Below, one piece after another: positions 35,928 through 48,954 of a stretch of DNA of 64,000 bases. Numbering within the stretch: position 1 is the stretch's first letter; every line of letters begins with the position of its first letter. Under the pieces are notes generated by a model. The model saw only the letters and a list, made by a program, of their open reading frames with translations. It made no database searches and was not told the DNA's origin. The DNA is taken from positions 24,884,667 through 24,948,666 of the forward strand of contig CM038710.1 of the NCBI GenBank assembly GCA_021613375.1. Reading direction: 5' to 3'. The stretch comes from Megaleporinus macrocephalus (Eukaryota > Chordata > Actinopteri > Characiformes > Anostomidae). Position numbers and translations under genes: made by a program.

Positions 35928-37084
35928 ATGCTTGACTATGGATGTGGCGCAAGAATCTGATCAGTCAGCATTTTGCTCATTTGCGTGTCTAGATGAGAGT
36001 TAGTCCAGTAAGAGAGAGCAGTAACAGCAGGATGACAACTTGCCCCTGACAACTTGCATGGGGCCCTCACTTCGTCTCATTTCCTTAGCAGAACCTGTGA
36101 GAGAAAGTAAGCATCCTTTCACATTAGCTTTCTTCTGTGCTCCTGAATCTGTTGTTGTCAGCTGTACTGACCATTTGCTGCTTCCTCTTTCAGCTTCCTC
36201 CTTGCTCTGCCCCGACACTCAATACCTCTACTAAAACCACGTCAGTGTTCAGTGCACTGGTGGCAGACCTACTGATCAAGCTGTGCCTGTGCGAGAACCT
36301 CTGTATGCATGTGAATAAACCTCAGAAGATCCCTTCTCCTGATTCTTTCTGCCAAATTTCTAATTTTCTAACCTGCCACAGTGTGACTGTATAATATAAT
36401 GGATTGTAATACTGGATACTACTGGCTCAAATTTTGGTCTGCTTCTCAGAAGTAATGCATCTTGGCTGTCAAAGCAAAATTCCTTGCATGGAACAGATAC
36501 ATTATTCAAATCCACAAAAATCTTCACAACCACATACCTTCATCCACACAGATCTGTACCTTCACTTTCTAGCTAATATTACACTGTTGATTTATGATTT
36601 GACAACACCAGTTGCTATAGCATAAGGTTTCTTTCTAACAGCTTTGCATCTCCGTACCTGAGCCCCATCTTCTTTTGTGTTTTTGTCTGATCTTCATTAG
36701 AATGACTATGACTGGACTAAAACACTGAGGCAGAAGCAGACTGGCAAAAGTATTGCTGTATCCAAAATCAATCTCCAAGCCAAAAAAAAAAAAAAAACAA
36801 GAATGAAAACTACAGTTCAGTCTTGTTTCTAAGTGGAAAAAGTTAGCCCATCCTCTACAGAGACACAAACAACAAACTTTAGTGTAACATTTTTATGCTA
36901 CTTTTAGCACACAGTTTATAATTCATATAAGAGTACCATGTCAGAGTTTTGTTCAAATTGAAAAAAAGAAATTGTATTATTAAGGAGGAATAATTACGGT
37001 CTGCTTGCACTGTTGTGGCTCATCTTGGAAATCATTTAAAAGTTAGAGGAGATTTTGCTCTACAACTTATGTTGTTTTTTGTTT
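35928..37084. other. Non-coding DNA, no gene seen
   Basis: Overlapping frames on both strands at 36,000-36,394 have no domain. A GC-richer segment with TGAATAAACC lies near 36,310. A poly(A) run of 16 sits at 36,782-36,797. Confidence 0.4.
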
Positions 37085-37241
37085 TTTTTTTAAATTCAAA
37101 CAAACTTTTTCATTGTCATTATGGGCTATTGTATGTAGAATTTTGAGACAAAAATTAATTTAATCCATTTTGGAATAAGGCTGTAACATAACAAAATGTG
37201 GAAAAAGTGAAGCACTGTGAATACTTTCCAGATGCACTGTA
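37085..37241. mobile_element. Tc1-like transposon terminal fragment
   Basis: The run TTTTGGAATAAGGCTGTAAC, ACAAAATGTGGAAAAAGTGA and GATGCACTGTA is the well-known terminus of a fish Tc1-like family and ends with TA. The adjacent TCATTGTCATTATGGGCTAT belongs to the same end. The transposase part is absent. Confidence 0.75.
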
Positions 37242-38639
37242 TCATATAATATGTGCCACTTTTTCATTCAGCACTTTTTCATTAAATTCAGCAAACACCC
37301 AGTAATAGTGCATGAAAGTGTGCAGACAATGTGCACTATGTAGTAGATGTGTGAACGAAATCAACAAAATATGTAATGGACCAAAAACCACCAAACCTTT
37401 GCATAAAACTTCTTTACTCTTGACTGTTGTTATACATATTTTTGTGTTTTAAAATATATTCCAAGATGCCTCATAAGTCAGGGCATCAAAAAAGCCATTT
37501 TGTTTGGTTCATTTTTATCTATTTGTGCAGAAAGTACCACGGGATGCCATCATGCTTGAGTTTACTGCAGTCAGTCACATACAACGGGCTACGATTTCAA
37601 CAAAAAATAGACACACTGGCCCTGATTCACCAAAGTAGTATGATCAGATCCGATGATAAAATGAGTGTACGCAGTTTTGTTATTTATAAGTTTCGTCTTT
37701 GGGGTATCTCTACAGTTAAACTGGTAGAACTGTGTGTAACTTTATGTGCAATAGTTTAAAGATCAAAGACATATTCCACTGCTTTTTTCTCACATTACTG
37801 CACTGATATACAGACATACAGAGCCTAAAATGTTATTTTAGGAAAACAAATTACATAACACAATCACATTAGTCTGCTTGGTTGTTTATTCTTTATTCTT
37901 TCCAGCTGTTGTTATTTTAACGCTATAAAGTATGGTGAATTGGGAGAGCTGTACCCTCACTGCTCAATCTCAAACTCACTGAATGCTGTAATTTTATGGC
38001 CTTCCTACATAAACATCTACATGAAATGGGACATGCTTCATGTAAATTATGTGTAAGTGAGCTACTGGTAGGCTGTTCCCATTTACTATTTGCACTTAAA
38101 TTTACTTGTTTCCTCTTCATAGAAAATCTCATTAATTAGAGTTTTTTGTCATTAAAACAGTCAAATTTCTATTTTTTATGTTACTCTAATAAATGTTGGC
38201 TGTTACAATTGAAAACAAGTTTGAATGTTGATTCTTATAAATATAAGCATGACATGCCACTAGCAGCACATCATGTTAACTAAACTTGGGAGCTCTGATT
38301 TACATTTAGTCTGCAAATGTGTTTCCATCATTGTGCTGCCACATTCTTTTTTATCTGCATCTACACTTATTAATAGCCATCTCAAACATTTATTTTGGTG
38401 ATTCACTATTTGCCTTTTCCATAAAGACTTTATATAAGAGTGGCATTGATTTCTGTGAAAATGAAAAATCTGTACATCTCAACAACACAACTGGAGAACT
38501 GTTGTTAACTGTGGGTAACCATTGTTCATTTTAAACACTCGTTCTTGGTTAGTGATTGCTTGGATAATGATGATCAGATAAAATAAAACTTTCAAAAGAA
38601 AATATCTGTGAAAAGATAGAACATTTGGAGAACAAAGAA
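37242..38639. other. Non-coding AT-rich DNA, no gene seen
   Basis: A 110-codon frame (37427-37759) and others lack recognisable domains. Confidence 0.4.
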
Positions 38640-38870
38640 CAGCTTGGGCCACCTCTGCTTAATTGCTTTCTGCTACGCTGGCTTCTATAAACAGGGCTGA
38701 AGGGTGAAGCAGGCCTAGCCGGGTGCATTTAGAGTTACGCTGGTAAAATAATCACTCTGCTCCTTCAGCCGTATTCGTTTCTGACTGCTGCTGCACACAA
38801 AGACTCACAGTCCTGCCTCCTGCTGCTAGCCGATCTCTGAGCTGATGACAAGTTGCTAGACAGTTTACTT
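38640..38870. promoter_or_regulatory. Weak candidate regulatory block
   Basis: GC-richer, repeat-free segment with no open frame of note, set in AT-rich DNA. Contains CTTAATTGC, CTGCTGCTAGCC and AGCTGATGACAAG. Selected on composition only. Confidence 0.25.
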
Positions 38871-39315
38871 ACTACTGCTGTCATTTCTTTGGCTGTGTTG
38901 ATAGTTCAACTAAAGAAATACACAGGACGTCAGTTACTGCGCTGCACTTCATAGACCTGTTGTGCTCATCTTGTCGCACCATGAACTGAATTGTTCAGCG
39001 CTGACTTTCTGAAGTGAAGCTTAGAACAATCATAACAGTCACACATTTAATTACGGCAGAGGTTTTCCTGAATATTTACACTAGTGGAATCATTTAAAAG
39101 GAGAAAATGTATTCATTAAAACTGTAGATTTTGACAATATTTAGTGGTTAGTTTTAATGTGTTCTTAGTGTTCTTTTTTTCTTTTCTCTTTTTTCTTCTT
39201 ATTTCCTTTATCTTGTTTTGCAGATGGGCACAACTAATCAGGCATATGTGTCCTTGAAAAATGTTACATCGACACATACGTCATTAGTTAGTTAAAAAAG
39301 TGATCCTTTACAAAT

Positions 39316-39644
39316 CACTATTGTCTTCTCTCAAACTTTAATGGGTTACTCTACTTGTGACTTTCTACACAAAGCAATTTTATTATTCATTACTTTCATC
39401 TTTTCTTTGTAAAACCCACATATCTGTACCAGCTGGAAAGTACAAGAGAAAATTCAATAGTAATTTCACCTTATTTAAAAGACTGTTGCTATCCATCATG
39501 CCTTGGCTTCATTGTTTTTTTTTTTTTTAACATGCTGTGCTGTTTTCCTGTGTCTGTACAACTCGGCTGTCTGTTTTAACTTAACTAGCTACGTGGCTTG
39601 GGTAAATGAGTTTGCTGTAAGTGTAGATGTACTTATATAAAGAA
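39316..39644 (+). repeat. Two-module repeat A-B, copy 1
   Basis: Module A (39316-39483) contains CTCTCAAACTTTAATG, CTTTCTACACAAAG and CTGTACCAGCTGG and ends CTTATTTAAAAGAC. Module B (39484-39644) follows without a gap, starts TGTTGCTATCCATC and contains AACATGCTGTGCTGTTTTCC and GTACAACTCGGCTGTCTGTT. Both modules recur at 39,842-40,748. A (T)n run sits inside module B. No coding capacity; likely an interspersed repeat. Confidence 0.88.
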
Positions 39645-39841
39645 GCGTGAAGCCATGTTTAGAACTAAATGTGACTTTGAAACTTAATTGCTATTTGCCA
39701 GCATCTTCCTCCTGCTTTAAATGGTGCAGCAGTTACAGGTGCCAGAATGTTTAAGATGGAATTCAAAAGAGAACTTGGAAAAGTAGACTTCAGCTTCATT
39801 TGGCAATGAATTGCCTTCAGTCCAGTATTCCAACCATGACC

Positions 39842-40748
39842 GACTACTGTCTCCTCTCAAACTCTAATGAAGTTACTTGTTACTTTCTACACAAAGTAGT
39901 TATATTACTCATTACTTCTACTTTACTTTGTAAAACCCACAGATCTGTACCAACTGGCAAGTAATTTCTCCTTATTTAAAAGACCAAATTCATATGGTGA
40001 CAACATTAAAAAGCTTTTATTTTGCTATAGCTGCTTTTGAAGACATCACTAGTAATGCTTTTGACAACCTGGAAACTAGCTGGACAACAAACAATCCAGT
40101 TAAACAGAACTGCTGCCTCAAAATAACATGTTAAAAAATAAAATTTGAAGAGTTGTTTTTGAATGAAAATGCAGCCTAGCCTGTTGCTGGGACTTCTTCA
40201 GCACAAAGATCTTCATTCATGAGTTTCTTATTAACATAATTAAATGTTTCGCTATATTGCTTGTGGAGTTGACAGCGCTGCCTCTTTATGTGTTGCATGC
40301 AGGTCATAGATTGAGCTACAAAGGTGATTTACTGCATGGGCTTACCTGAGCTAAAGCCCAGAGGCCTCGAGTACTTCATTTATTCACACTTCACCACCTG
40401 CGCCTATCCGCACTGATCAAAGCCTTATACAATCAAAAAGGGAAATAATTTTTTCATAAGCCGAATTTGTTAAGATAGTGAAACTGATTTGTCTTCCGTG
40501 AGTGCTGTCTATGTATTATAGCCAATCAAATCATGACTCTCTCCACCATCCTCAGCCTTTATTTCCTCAGCCCTTGAATCGCTACTCAGCAACTGTTGCT
40601 ATCCATTCTGTCCTGGCTTCATTAATTTTTTAAACATGCTGTGCTGTTTTCCTGTGTTTGTACAACTCGGCTGTCTGTTTCAACTTAACTAGTTATGTGG
40701 TTTGGGCAAATGAGTTTGTTGTAAGTGTAGACATGCTTATATAAAGAA
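39842..40748 (+). repeat. Two-module repeat A-B, copy 2, modules split by 609 bp
   Basis: Module A (39842-39984) ends CTTATTTAAAAGAC exactly as in copy 1. Module B (40594-40748) begins TGTTGCTATCCAT exactly as in copy 1. Between them lie 609 bp (39985-40593) absent from copy 1. Either this is an insertion into copy 2, or copy 1 lost it by deletion. The extra segment has no transposase and no clear terminal repeats. Confidence 0.85.
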
Positions 40749-42311
40749 TGGTGCTGCTGGTGGTGTTTCTTTTAAATACACTGTGGCTAAGTTACATTGT
40801 TTTTTTAAGCCCTAAGAAAAGGTCAGTTGATGTCGTTTGTAAGATAATTGACAGTCAAATTCATAGAGGATTAAGTATGTAATTTTGCCCAAAAAGATTA
40901 AACTAAGCCAAACAAACAAACAACTAGATAGAATAGTAAAGTAAAGAGCTCATTCAACTTAAAAACTGGTCTATCAATAAAATATTTTAGATTACAGTGC
41001 ATGTTTTGAACTTCCAGTTCTAAAGTTCCAGTGGTCTAAAGTTAAGTGATCACTGTTGGGTAAATTGCTTTAGAACCAAACTAACAATAACAAGACAATA
41101 ACTTAATTACCTTAACCAATATATATAAACAAACAAGAAAACATAAACTAGGAGGAAACAATAAAGGGTGAGAACATGTCAAGTATAACTAGACAGATCC
41201 AGGAGTCAATAAAGTATTTAAATTCCCCTAAATGGAATGTTATCCTATTTTAAGAACAACTGACTTAACCTACTGGAGTATGCATCTCACAATTCACAAT
41301 TCTTTCTGATTTACTTGATTGAGACTAGCTGATTTATCACTAGGGATGATCTTTTAGTGCAAATACTGAATATAGTTCATAAAAACGGGTCAATTAATAT
41401 CATATTGATTTGTTTTTCTTAATATTTACAAGAGACAATTCTGTGCTTTTGTATTACTGTATGAGCTACAAAGAGTTTTATCAGAGAGGTGCTATAATTT
41501 AAGGGATTACTCATGAGATTTCTGTCCAATATTAGATTTAAATCCAATATGAATCTGAAACTTCCATAGTTATTACAAGTCTGTTAACTAGTAATTTAAC
41601 AACACTGAACTGTCAAATTCTTAATTTCATCCATAAAATCCAGAGGAGTATCGAATAATTCTTGAATCACATCACCTCAAATGAACTTCAGGAACGGATA
41701 AAACAGTGATGTTATCCCAAAGTCAGCCAAATGTCGAAGCAGCTATGTTTTCATTTTATTTTAATAATCAGCTTAAGTGACATGAAATCAATTTCATTAA
41801 TGCAGTTTTAGCCAGTGAACCACGTTGAAGCAATTCTGTATATTTTGATCATGAGATCTTTAAACTGGATTGCCAACAGATAATCTGAATTAAAGGAACC
41901 TTAGGCTTACCAAAACTGAAGCCCATCAGCAAAATCTGTTCTGCTGAAGTGCTTTGTTTGGCTTGGCTTACTGTGAATACTTCAAAAGCTCTAAAGAAGC
42001 AGTAATGTGTAGGACTGTACAAAGACAGCTATCGAAACAATTTCATTAGTTCCAAATAACCTAAAGGTTAAATTATACATAGACGTCCTGCTGATGTTGC
42101 ATCACAGAGTTTGTGATCATGTCAGTCTGCAAAGAATGATCAAGCAAGAGCTGAAATTCTCTAAACTCCACACCACACTAGATTACTTTCCCCATGAAGT
42201 TATTGTAGTCTAAAGTAATTGCAATCTTCCCAAGTAACTGTGATTAGAAGATTACATTATAACTGTGACAGCCCTAATTACTGAATTACATAACGGGTTA
42301 CAGGCAATTAA
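40749..42311. other. Non-coding AT-rich DNA, no gene seen
   Basis: No open frame over 60 codons was noted and no repeat family recognised. Confidence 0.4.
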
Positions 42312-42390
42312 CTCTCTAAACCCCATACAAACCTGTAGCAGCTGGTAAATACAAGAGAAAACCAAGTAGCGCTTTATTTAGAAAGTTCTG
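42312..42390 (+). repeat. Diverged third copy of module A
   Basis: AAACCCCATACAAACCTGTA, GCAGCTGGTAAATACAAGAG and CTTTATTTAGAAAG parallel module A of the 39.3-kb repeat (AAACCCACATATCTGTACC, AGCTGGAAAGTACAAGAG, CTTATTTAAAAG). Module B is absent here. Confidence 0.6.
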
Positions 42391-42470
42391 TTTTCTGTCT
42401 TAGGCCTAATGAGCACTGGGAAAGGCTTCACCACACCGTACAACCCAAAAGGATAAGCAGTTTAGATGAT

Positions 42471-42538
42471 GTATGTATGTATGTATGAATGTATGTATGT
42501 ATGTGCGTATGTATGTATATATGTATGTATGTATTTAG
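42471..42538. repeat. (ATGT)n microsatellite, imperfect
   Basis: About 16 tetranucleotide units with a few substitutions. Confidence 0.95.
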
Positions 42539-43032
42539 ACAGAACTAGCCAATAACAACATTGGAAGGTCGGTGTTACTATCTCTGCATTTGAAAAGAAA
42601 CAGTTACGCTTCATTAAAAAGATGCTGCTCTCTGTTCTTTGGCACAGGGATCTTTATCCATCACTTTCATATTAACAGAATCAGATGCATCAACAGATTG
42701 CTTGTTCTGCGCTGTGTCACATCGTTAGCTGACACACTGGTGAGCGTGAATTACGTGCGATAGCATGCACAAATAATCTGTATATCACACATATTTAATA
42801 ACGTTTCCTAGAGAAATATAACACAAGCACTTGTCAGTAACTACACCATGATTGTGAACAATTTTATTGTAATATATTGCAGTACTTTAAAAAATGTAAG
42901 AAAAAGGCACCACCCACATCCCCAACTTAGCCTGAACAATAGTAATGTATCCCTCTCCTGTTGACATTACACTAAGTCGTTTTTACTATTTATTCCCTAA
43001 CACATATTCTCCAGCTCAGGAATGGCTTGATA
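42539..43032. other. Non-coding DNA
   Basis: One domain-free frame (42572-42763); nothing else recognised. Confidence 0.4.
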
Positions 43033-43080
43033 AACTGGATCAGGTGTGTAAAGAGAGGGAATGTGGTGCCCAGGAAACAA
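43033..43080 (-). repeat. Dispersed repeat fragment, reverse of that at 22.2 kb
   Basis: ACTGGATCAGGTGTGTAAAG and GAATGTGGTGCCCAGG parallel the reverse complement of 22,231-22,335. Short and diverged. Confidence 0.4.
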
Positions 43081-46000
43081 TGCAGTAATCCATGATATGT
43101 GACTATTGGATTACTTTTGAGTTATCACTTCTGCATATTAGCAAAAATAGATCAATGCCACTACTGGCTTTGAGTCAGCTCTGACTGTCTGTCCTTGCTA
43201 TGTACTGACTTAAGCCTTTCTTGCATACAGCAAAACATTGCCTCAAGAATGTAAAAGCACAGCTACGATAAGAGTATCAACATATGGAAAAAAAATGGAA
43301 AAAGAGATAAAAATCCGTTTGTGGTGACCTTTTGGTGAGCAGACTTCAAGTCTTCCTTCCGTTCCAGGGCTCATTTGGAACATTTGGTTTCCTCTGACAT
43401 ACGGAATCTTAGTTGACATTGTGTTATTAGCACGACTGTCTCTTGCGCACTTGGCACAGAGGATCGAGATGACTTCACGTGGCAGGCAGCCGTAAACACT
43501 GTTGATTGGTGGGGTGCTGCTGCCAAGAGTGGCAGCATCACTGTTGGTGGTCCAGAAGTCACAACCAGTCTAGCCATTGTCAAAAAATAGCTCCAGCTTC
43601 CCCTCTAGACTAATACAGGAAAAAGACCACACCTAATGAAACCGATTAAGGGATTTGGGAACGTGCTGTTAAGTCGTTTTCACTTTTATGATATTGTTCT
43701 TACAAATCTTTAGTTTTATGTGATAGTCCAGCCAGAAAGTGAGTGCTCCAAGAATGAGAACAAATAATACAATAAACCTAATACATAAGAACCTAAAAAC
43801 TGTGGAAAACTAAAAGTGGAAAATAAATTAATCATTATACTTCCCTACTCCATCCCCTACTTCACTACTTTTATTTTTTTTTGTTTTAATTTTTTGATGT
43901 TTTTTACTTGTCAGTATTGATGATGCCTTCAAAAACACATCACTGTAGGTGTTATAACCTACATCCCAAACCTGCATTGATCCTCCATAATGTGTGAGTG
44001 TTTTATTGCTTTAGCAGCATACATGCTGCCACACAGCCACACAAACACAACAACCACACATTTTTCTATTTTTAGTTCTGTTTTACTTATTAAAAGCTTT
44101 TATTCTGTTTTGTCTAATTCCTTTTCTTATTTACAACATCTTGAAAGTTACACATGCGTTCAGATCCAGAGCATTGAGTTGTCTTTTCTCAGTGAAAGGA
44201 TGGACAGAAGCACCTGTGGATTTGTATTTTTAGATCTGAAGCAAGACTGTAGCTTAATGTGCCCTTCTCTTGTTTTCTGCTTTTTTTCCTTTGACCCTAC
44301 TCTTCCTATGTAAGTGGTTTATCTTTTATAAGTATCTCAGGAACTTTATCTAACTTTATAAAGCGATTTTATACTTGGAAATGTGAGACGTCACTGTTTC
44401 AGCTCCAAAACTGCGTCAATGATAAAAATACCTTTGTAAAGCCTTCGTTATCTTCAATCAAAACAGGAAAAAGACTCTGCATCTTGTCAGTGTTAATGTG
44501 CGCTTCCTAGAGCCTTGGCATGCATCCAAACCCAAAGATCCATGGCCCGTTGCTGATGGCTGGAGGAGGGCTGTTGGCACATGACATGAGGAAGAGAGAG
44601 GTTGCACGTTCAGCTCTAACCATAAAGCATGGGACAAGGAAAGAGACATCCTGTCTTCTACAGAGATGACCATTGTAAGTAAAGATAAATGGATCCTATG
44701 GGTGAAACCTGAAGTATTCTATGACCCCATCTGTCTACATAAACATGTTACATGAGCAAGATTAAATGATATTTCTTTCCAAAGTATACTAAGCTCTCTG
44801 CTGTTTAATGATAAGGTACACTATATTTCGTATTTTGCTTTATTTTGCTGATTAGGTACTAAATAAAGCATACCTCAAGATAATAGTAGGAACCTTGTCC
44901 AGGATTTGTACTTCCTGTTTTGGTAACATGTATCCCTCATTAATCATAATCTGGTCTACGGAAAAATCAGTTGAGCTGTTTTTCCTGAATCATGAAAAAA
45001 AAGGCAAAATCAGACAATAACATGATAATATATATGTTTGCCCAGTTACAAACTGCAGCAAAAACTATTTTGGTGAGAAAATACTCTTTCTGATATTGTG
45101 CTCTTGTCAAGAAGAACAAAGAGGGCCAGCAGAGTCAGTGCCCAGGGGCCTTTGACTGCTTCTTAAGGCCTAAGGGGGCTGAAATGTTTGGCACAGCCCA
45201 CTACAGATATAAACATTAGACACATATGTACAAATTGATGTATAGATACACTGAAATTTTTTTTGCTTTTGATCAAGATTTATATGTGTTAATTCGTTGC
45301 AAATAAATGTGACCCAGAAGCACAATAATTGCAAGTAAAATATATTAAAAGAAATTATTGTGTTGATTCAATGTCCATTAATCATTAGCCACACCTATTT
45401 GCATCTACTCTCATTGTCCATTTTAGTAGGTTCACTTACCGTGTAGGTGCACTTTGTAGTTGTACAATTACAGACTGTAGTTGTTTAAGATGTTGTATAC
45501 ATGGAAGAAACTACAAGATAGCATTTACTGCTATTTCATTGCATAATCAAAAAGAGAAAAAACACATTTGTTCCATTTTTTCCAGCACATTGGAAATAAA
45601 AACATGATTTCATATATAGGATAAACATTTTCACAAGTTTTGACATCACTGTAAAATTAACTGAAGAAATGATATCTATTCTCAGGCCCCTTAAGTTTTG
45701 CATAATTATTGACAACTATTTATTACTATTGAAATATGAAATATGCAGACATAATATATTATTACTCATTAATAAGCATTAATAACTTTTTTTTTTTAAT
45801 CAATTTTACAATCTATTTATTTCTTCTTTTATTTTTCTATTGGTCATCCATCAGGCTGAGTAAATATAAGTGGACATTTGTAACTCTAAGTAGTTCTCTA
45901 TACATAGCACTACATGATTAGTTCCCATTAGCTCTGACAATAATACCTATAAAGAGTTTCCCTTTTAATATAGATTGATGTGCGTTTTAAGCGTCCTGCC

Positions 46001-46413
46001 CAGTTCTGCAGAATCAGATTTCCTCAAGTGCTGTATATAGTTTCCAGAAAACCTTGTAGAACACTGAGGCCAGTTGTAATACGAGCAACATTTAGCATTT
46101 AGAATTTAAGAGGGGTCACTTAGCACTGTTAGAGCCTCAATATAAAAGGTTCAAGTCGGAGCCAACTTGATTGCTGGATAACTGGAAAGAGCTGTGGTCA
46201 GAGGAAACTTGAGAAAGTATATCATATGATCTCATAGTGCAAGTACATGGTCCCAAACTCATGTAATAGCATTAAATTGCCAGTTTCTATAAAAAGAAAA
46301 CCAATATTAGGTCATGAGTTGTAGACGACACATGCAATTCCACAGTTAATGCCTGTGACATGGCTTGGATTCCATTTATAGCCACATATTGTTTGAGGAC
46401 ATGGTACTCTCTA
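43081..46413. other. Long non-coding stretch, no gene seen
   Basis: Frames at 43371-43583 (minus), 43990-44313 (plus, 107 codons) and 44458-44673 (minus) have no recognised domain. Slightly GC-richer unique patches at 43,330-43,580 and 44,500-44,660 could be conserved non-coding DNA. No transposase similarity seen. Confidence 0.4.
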
Positions 46414-46439
46414 TTTTTTTTTTTTTTTTTTTTTTTTTT
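46414..46439. repeat. Poly(T) run, 26 bp
   Basis: Uninterrupted T26. It could be the reverse-strand poly(A) of an old retroposed sequence, but no recognisable body lies beside it. Confidence 0.95.
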
Positions 46440-46559
46440 GTCATTTTGTCAGTTAAATGTTTTGGCATACCTCCTTATTCCATTTTCAGGGTAAAAGACA
46501 CATCGGAAGCGCAACCCAATGCCTGACTGGTCTGTGTAGATAAGAAATTCCAATAAGAG

Positions 46560-46900
46560 TCCACCCTCCTCAATGGGCTCCTATGACATGAACAACAGGA
46601 CGGATTTGGTTGGTGGAGTGACATTCAGATGGCTCGCCCACTGTGGCAACCTGGGAAAGAAAGCCGGGATTATAAAGATACTCTGTTTAGCCTGTGCCCG
46701 ACTCTTTTTCATCTTTCTTTACATTTCCTTTCCTATCTTGTCAAAAACCATTAGTAAAGGTTCAGGGAAGAAAAAGAAGGTGCACAGTTGTGTCCCACTG
46801 AAAGTGATCTCTGATCTGAGGTCTGTCTGTGCTTTGGACATGTTAGTGATTCAATCTGATTTCAGCTCAGGTCTATTTAATGCCAGCCTGGGCTCTGAAT
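46560..46900. promoter_or_regulatory. GC-richer unique block with 109-codon open frame
   Basis: A plus-strand frame (46573-46902) starts MGSYDMNNRTDLVGGVTFRW. It is the only long frame in this stretch, but has no recognisable domain. The DNA is unique and GC-richer, so a conserved non-coding element is as likely as an orphan exon. Confidence 0.22.
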
Positions 46901-47050
46901 GAAAAGCAGATTTGGTGCATTGATTATATTAGTTAATAAAACAGTGCACTTGAAAAAGAGTTCAGAGAAAAATCTTGCTGTATACAATCTTCATAGGTCA
47001 GATCCCTCAATTTAAATATATGATAATTAATTTGTGAGAGTGTAAATTTG

Positions 47051-47165
47051 CAGTAGTATGCAAATGTTTCAGCCCCCTTGCCCAAATCACATTATATATC
47101 CTCCACAGCTAAGAAACTAGCTCATATTGGCAATAAAAATAAAACTATAAAGTATAAATTGTGCC
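47051..47165. mobile_element. Possible Tc1-like terminal fragment
   Basis: CAGTAGTATGCAAATGTTTC followed by AGCCCCCTTGCCCAAATCAC resembles the outer terminus of fish Tc1-like elements (GCAAAAGTNTTCAGCCCCC type). The other end was not found. Confidence 0.5.
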
Positions 47166-47694
47166 ATAATTTGCACTTGCACAGGACACATTTCATATAG
47201 AAGTCATTTGCATTTGTGCATTGAAAAGTGATAAAATTTGTTCTCTGTATAGAATGTGTTTTATTCTTTTATCATCTATAACAGATCGCAGTCCGCCTAT
47301 TAGTGACCTCTGATAAATCAGAAAAACAGCTCTATCCACTGCACCATGTATTTATTTTCAACGAAATATTTGACCAGGGCCGGCTGAACGCTTGCATATA
47401 AATTTATTCTTTCTTAAATTCAACGAATAACCTGATAACTAGATAAGCAAGGCTCTATTGGAAGAAAGAGGGATGGAAAAAAAGACAGATGAGTTCGGGT
47501 CAGAACAATTTCTGCTCTGAGGTCTGCCTCAGAGAGTGTACGTGAAACGGTGTTCACCCCATTCATTTTTTATGGTAAAAATGTAGGAATCGAATGAATA
47601 CTGTACAGAAACTGTATGTTGGATTAGAACACTGTGTACTGAGTTGGAACAGTTTCGATGTATGGAAACTAAGCTGCAAAAACAGTCCATTTGT
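47166..47694. other. Non-coding DNA
   Basis: Nothing recognised. Confidence 0.4.
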
Positions 47695-47925
47695 TCAGCC
47701 TATAGCCTATTTAGTCCTGTCCATCCAGGTGTTTCAGTCTGGACTATATTTTGAATGAGGAGCAATAAAGCATGGCAATAGGAGGTCATTTACATATATC
47801 AGTCTTAAAGCTACAATAACAACAACTTGTTCAATTCTAAGAGATAAAGAGAGATTAGAAAACAGTCAAGTAAAAATGCCTGATGAGTGGAGATCATGGG
47901 GGAAAAGTTAAGGTCTAGACCATTT
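47695..47925 (+). repeat. Dispersed repeat family R, copy 1
   Basis: Shares ordered blocks with 57,205-57,445: TTAGTCCTGTCCATCCAG, ATTTTGAATGAGG-like, ACAATAACAACAACTTGTTC and GATTAGAAAACAGTCAAGTA against TTAGCCCCGTCCATCCAG, ACAATAACAGCCTGATTC and GATTGGAAAACGGTAATGTA. Class unknown; probably a non-autonomous transposon. Confidence 0.6.
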
Positions 47926-48026
47926 AACTTCTCTTGCATGAGAAATTGGAATCCTTTAGCTGCCAAGGGAAACTCTAGGAATGGGAAAACAAGGCATCAT
48001 AATTCTCTCCTTTAAAATCATGATGA

Positions 48027-48312
48027 GATTCATGGTGGTGTAGTGGTTAGCAAGACGATCCAGGCTGTTCTGCGTGGAGTTTGTATGTTCTCCCCGTGCT
48101 TGAGTGCGTTTCCTCCGGGTACTCCCGTTTCCTCCCACAGTCCAAACACATGCATGTTAGGTTCATCGGTCACTCTAAACTGCCCGTAGGTGTGAATGTG
48201 TGTTAGCCATACAATGGACTGTCCATAGTGTATTCCGCCTTCACCTGATGACCAGCCCCATCATGACCTTGACTAGCAGGATAAAGTGTAGGATGTATGG
48301 ACGGATGGATGA
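48027..48312 (+). repeat. tRNA-derived SINE with partly deleted head
   Basis: The head has GGTGGTGTAGTGGTTAGC (box A region). The box B region is collapsed to AAGACGATCCAGGCTGTTCT. The body carries GTGGAGTTTGTATGTTCTCC, TTTCCTCCGGGTACTCC, TTTCCTCCCACAGTCC and CACTCTAAACTGCCC, the typical core of fish tRNA-SINEs of the DANA-like type. The tail ends in GGACGGATGGATGAG. The minus-strand frame 47956-48138 over it is not a gene. Confidence 0.85.
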
Positions 48313-48954
48313 GTGGGATACTTTGGCATAGGGTATTTTGGAGGAGTTAAAAAAAAACAAAACCTCAACAATGCATGCATGATTAGAGTCCATTTCTGTC
48401 AGCCAAAAAAAGTGTCCAAAAATTGTTTTGCAATCCATATGAGTTCACCTGTAACAAATAAAGAACCACATACTCATTGTTTTTTAAGATTTACTGTTCC
48501 AGATTTGTCCCACCTTCCAGCTGAAATTAAGATACTCTTTCTCTGTATCTGTGTTGGTCAGTGCTTTGTGTAGATTCATTTTTCTTCAATGTAGGCATCC
48601 TAAACTCAGTCAGAAAGTAATTAGTGGTTGGCCTAGTACTTTGAAAAGCGGTGGTTCAAATGATTGATCAGCCTCCTGATATGTGTGTATATGAAAAAAA
48701 AGATCGGAAAAAAACCAAGTAACCAAAACCTGTTTAAAATGTATTAACAGAGAGACAATGGATTCATGAGATAAACAATATTGAAACTTTTCATCTTTGA
48801 GATACAGGAGAAAAATAAGCTCTGCCAAAAAACAACTCCACGTTGTGTGCGAGCTATTACTGGGTCACTGCAAAAAAAAAAAAAAAGATATGGGAATACA
48901 AAACATTTTCAATGGAACACAAACCTTTCTTTTTTTACCCACAACCTCTTAGGG
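48313..48954. other. Non-coding DNA
   Basis: Overlapping frames on both strands without domains. A run of 15 A lies at about 48,872-48,886. Confidence 0.4.

Noticed and set aside
36137..36394. Possible exon or LTR with TGAATAAACC polyadenylation-like word
   Set aside because: No paired LTR, primer-binding site or domain found.
43371..43583. 70-codon minus-strand frame rich in small residues
   Set aside because: No domain and no conserved motif recognised; length within chance expectation.
46573..46902. 109-codon plus-strand frame as a gene
   Set aside because: No domain recognised and ends without splice-like context; kept only as part of a GC-richer block.
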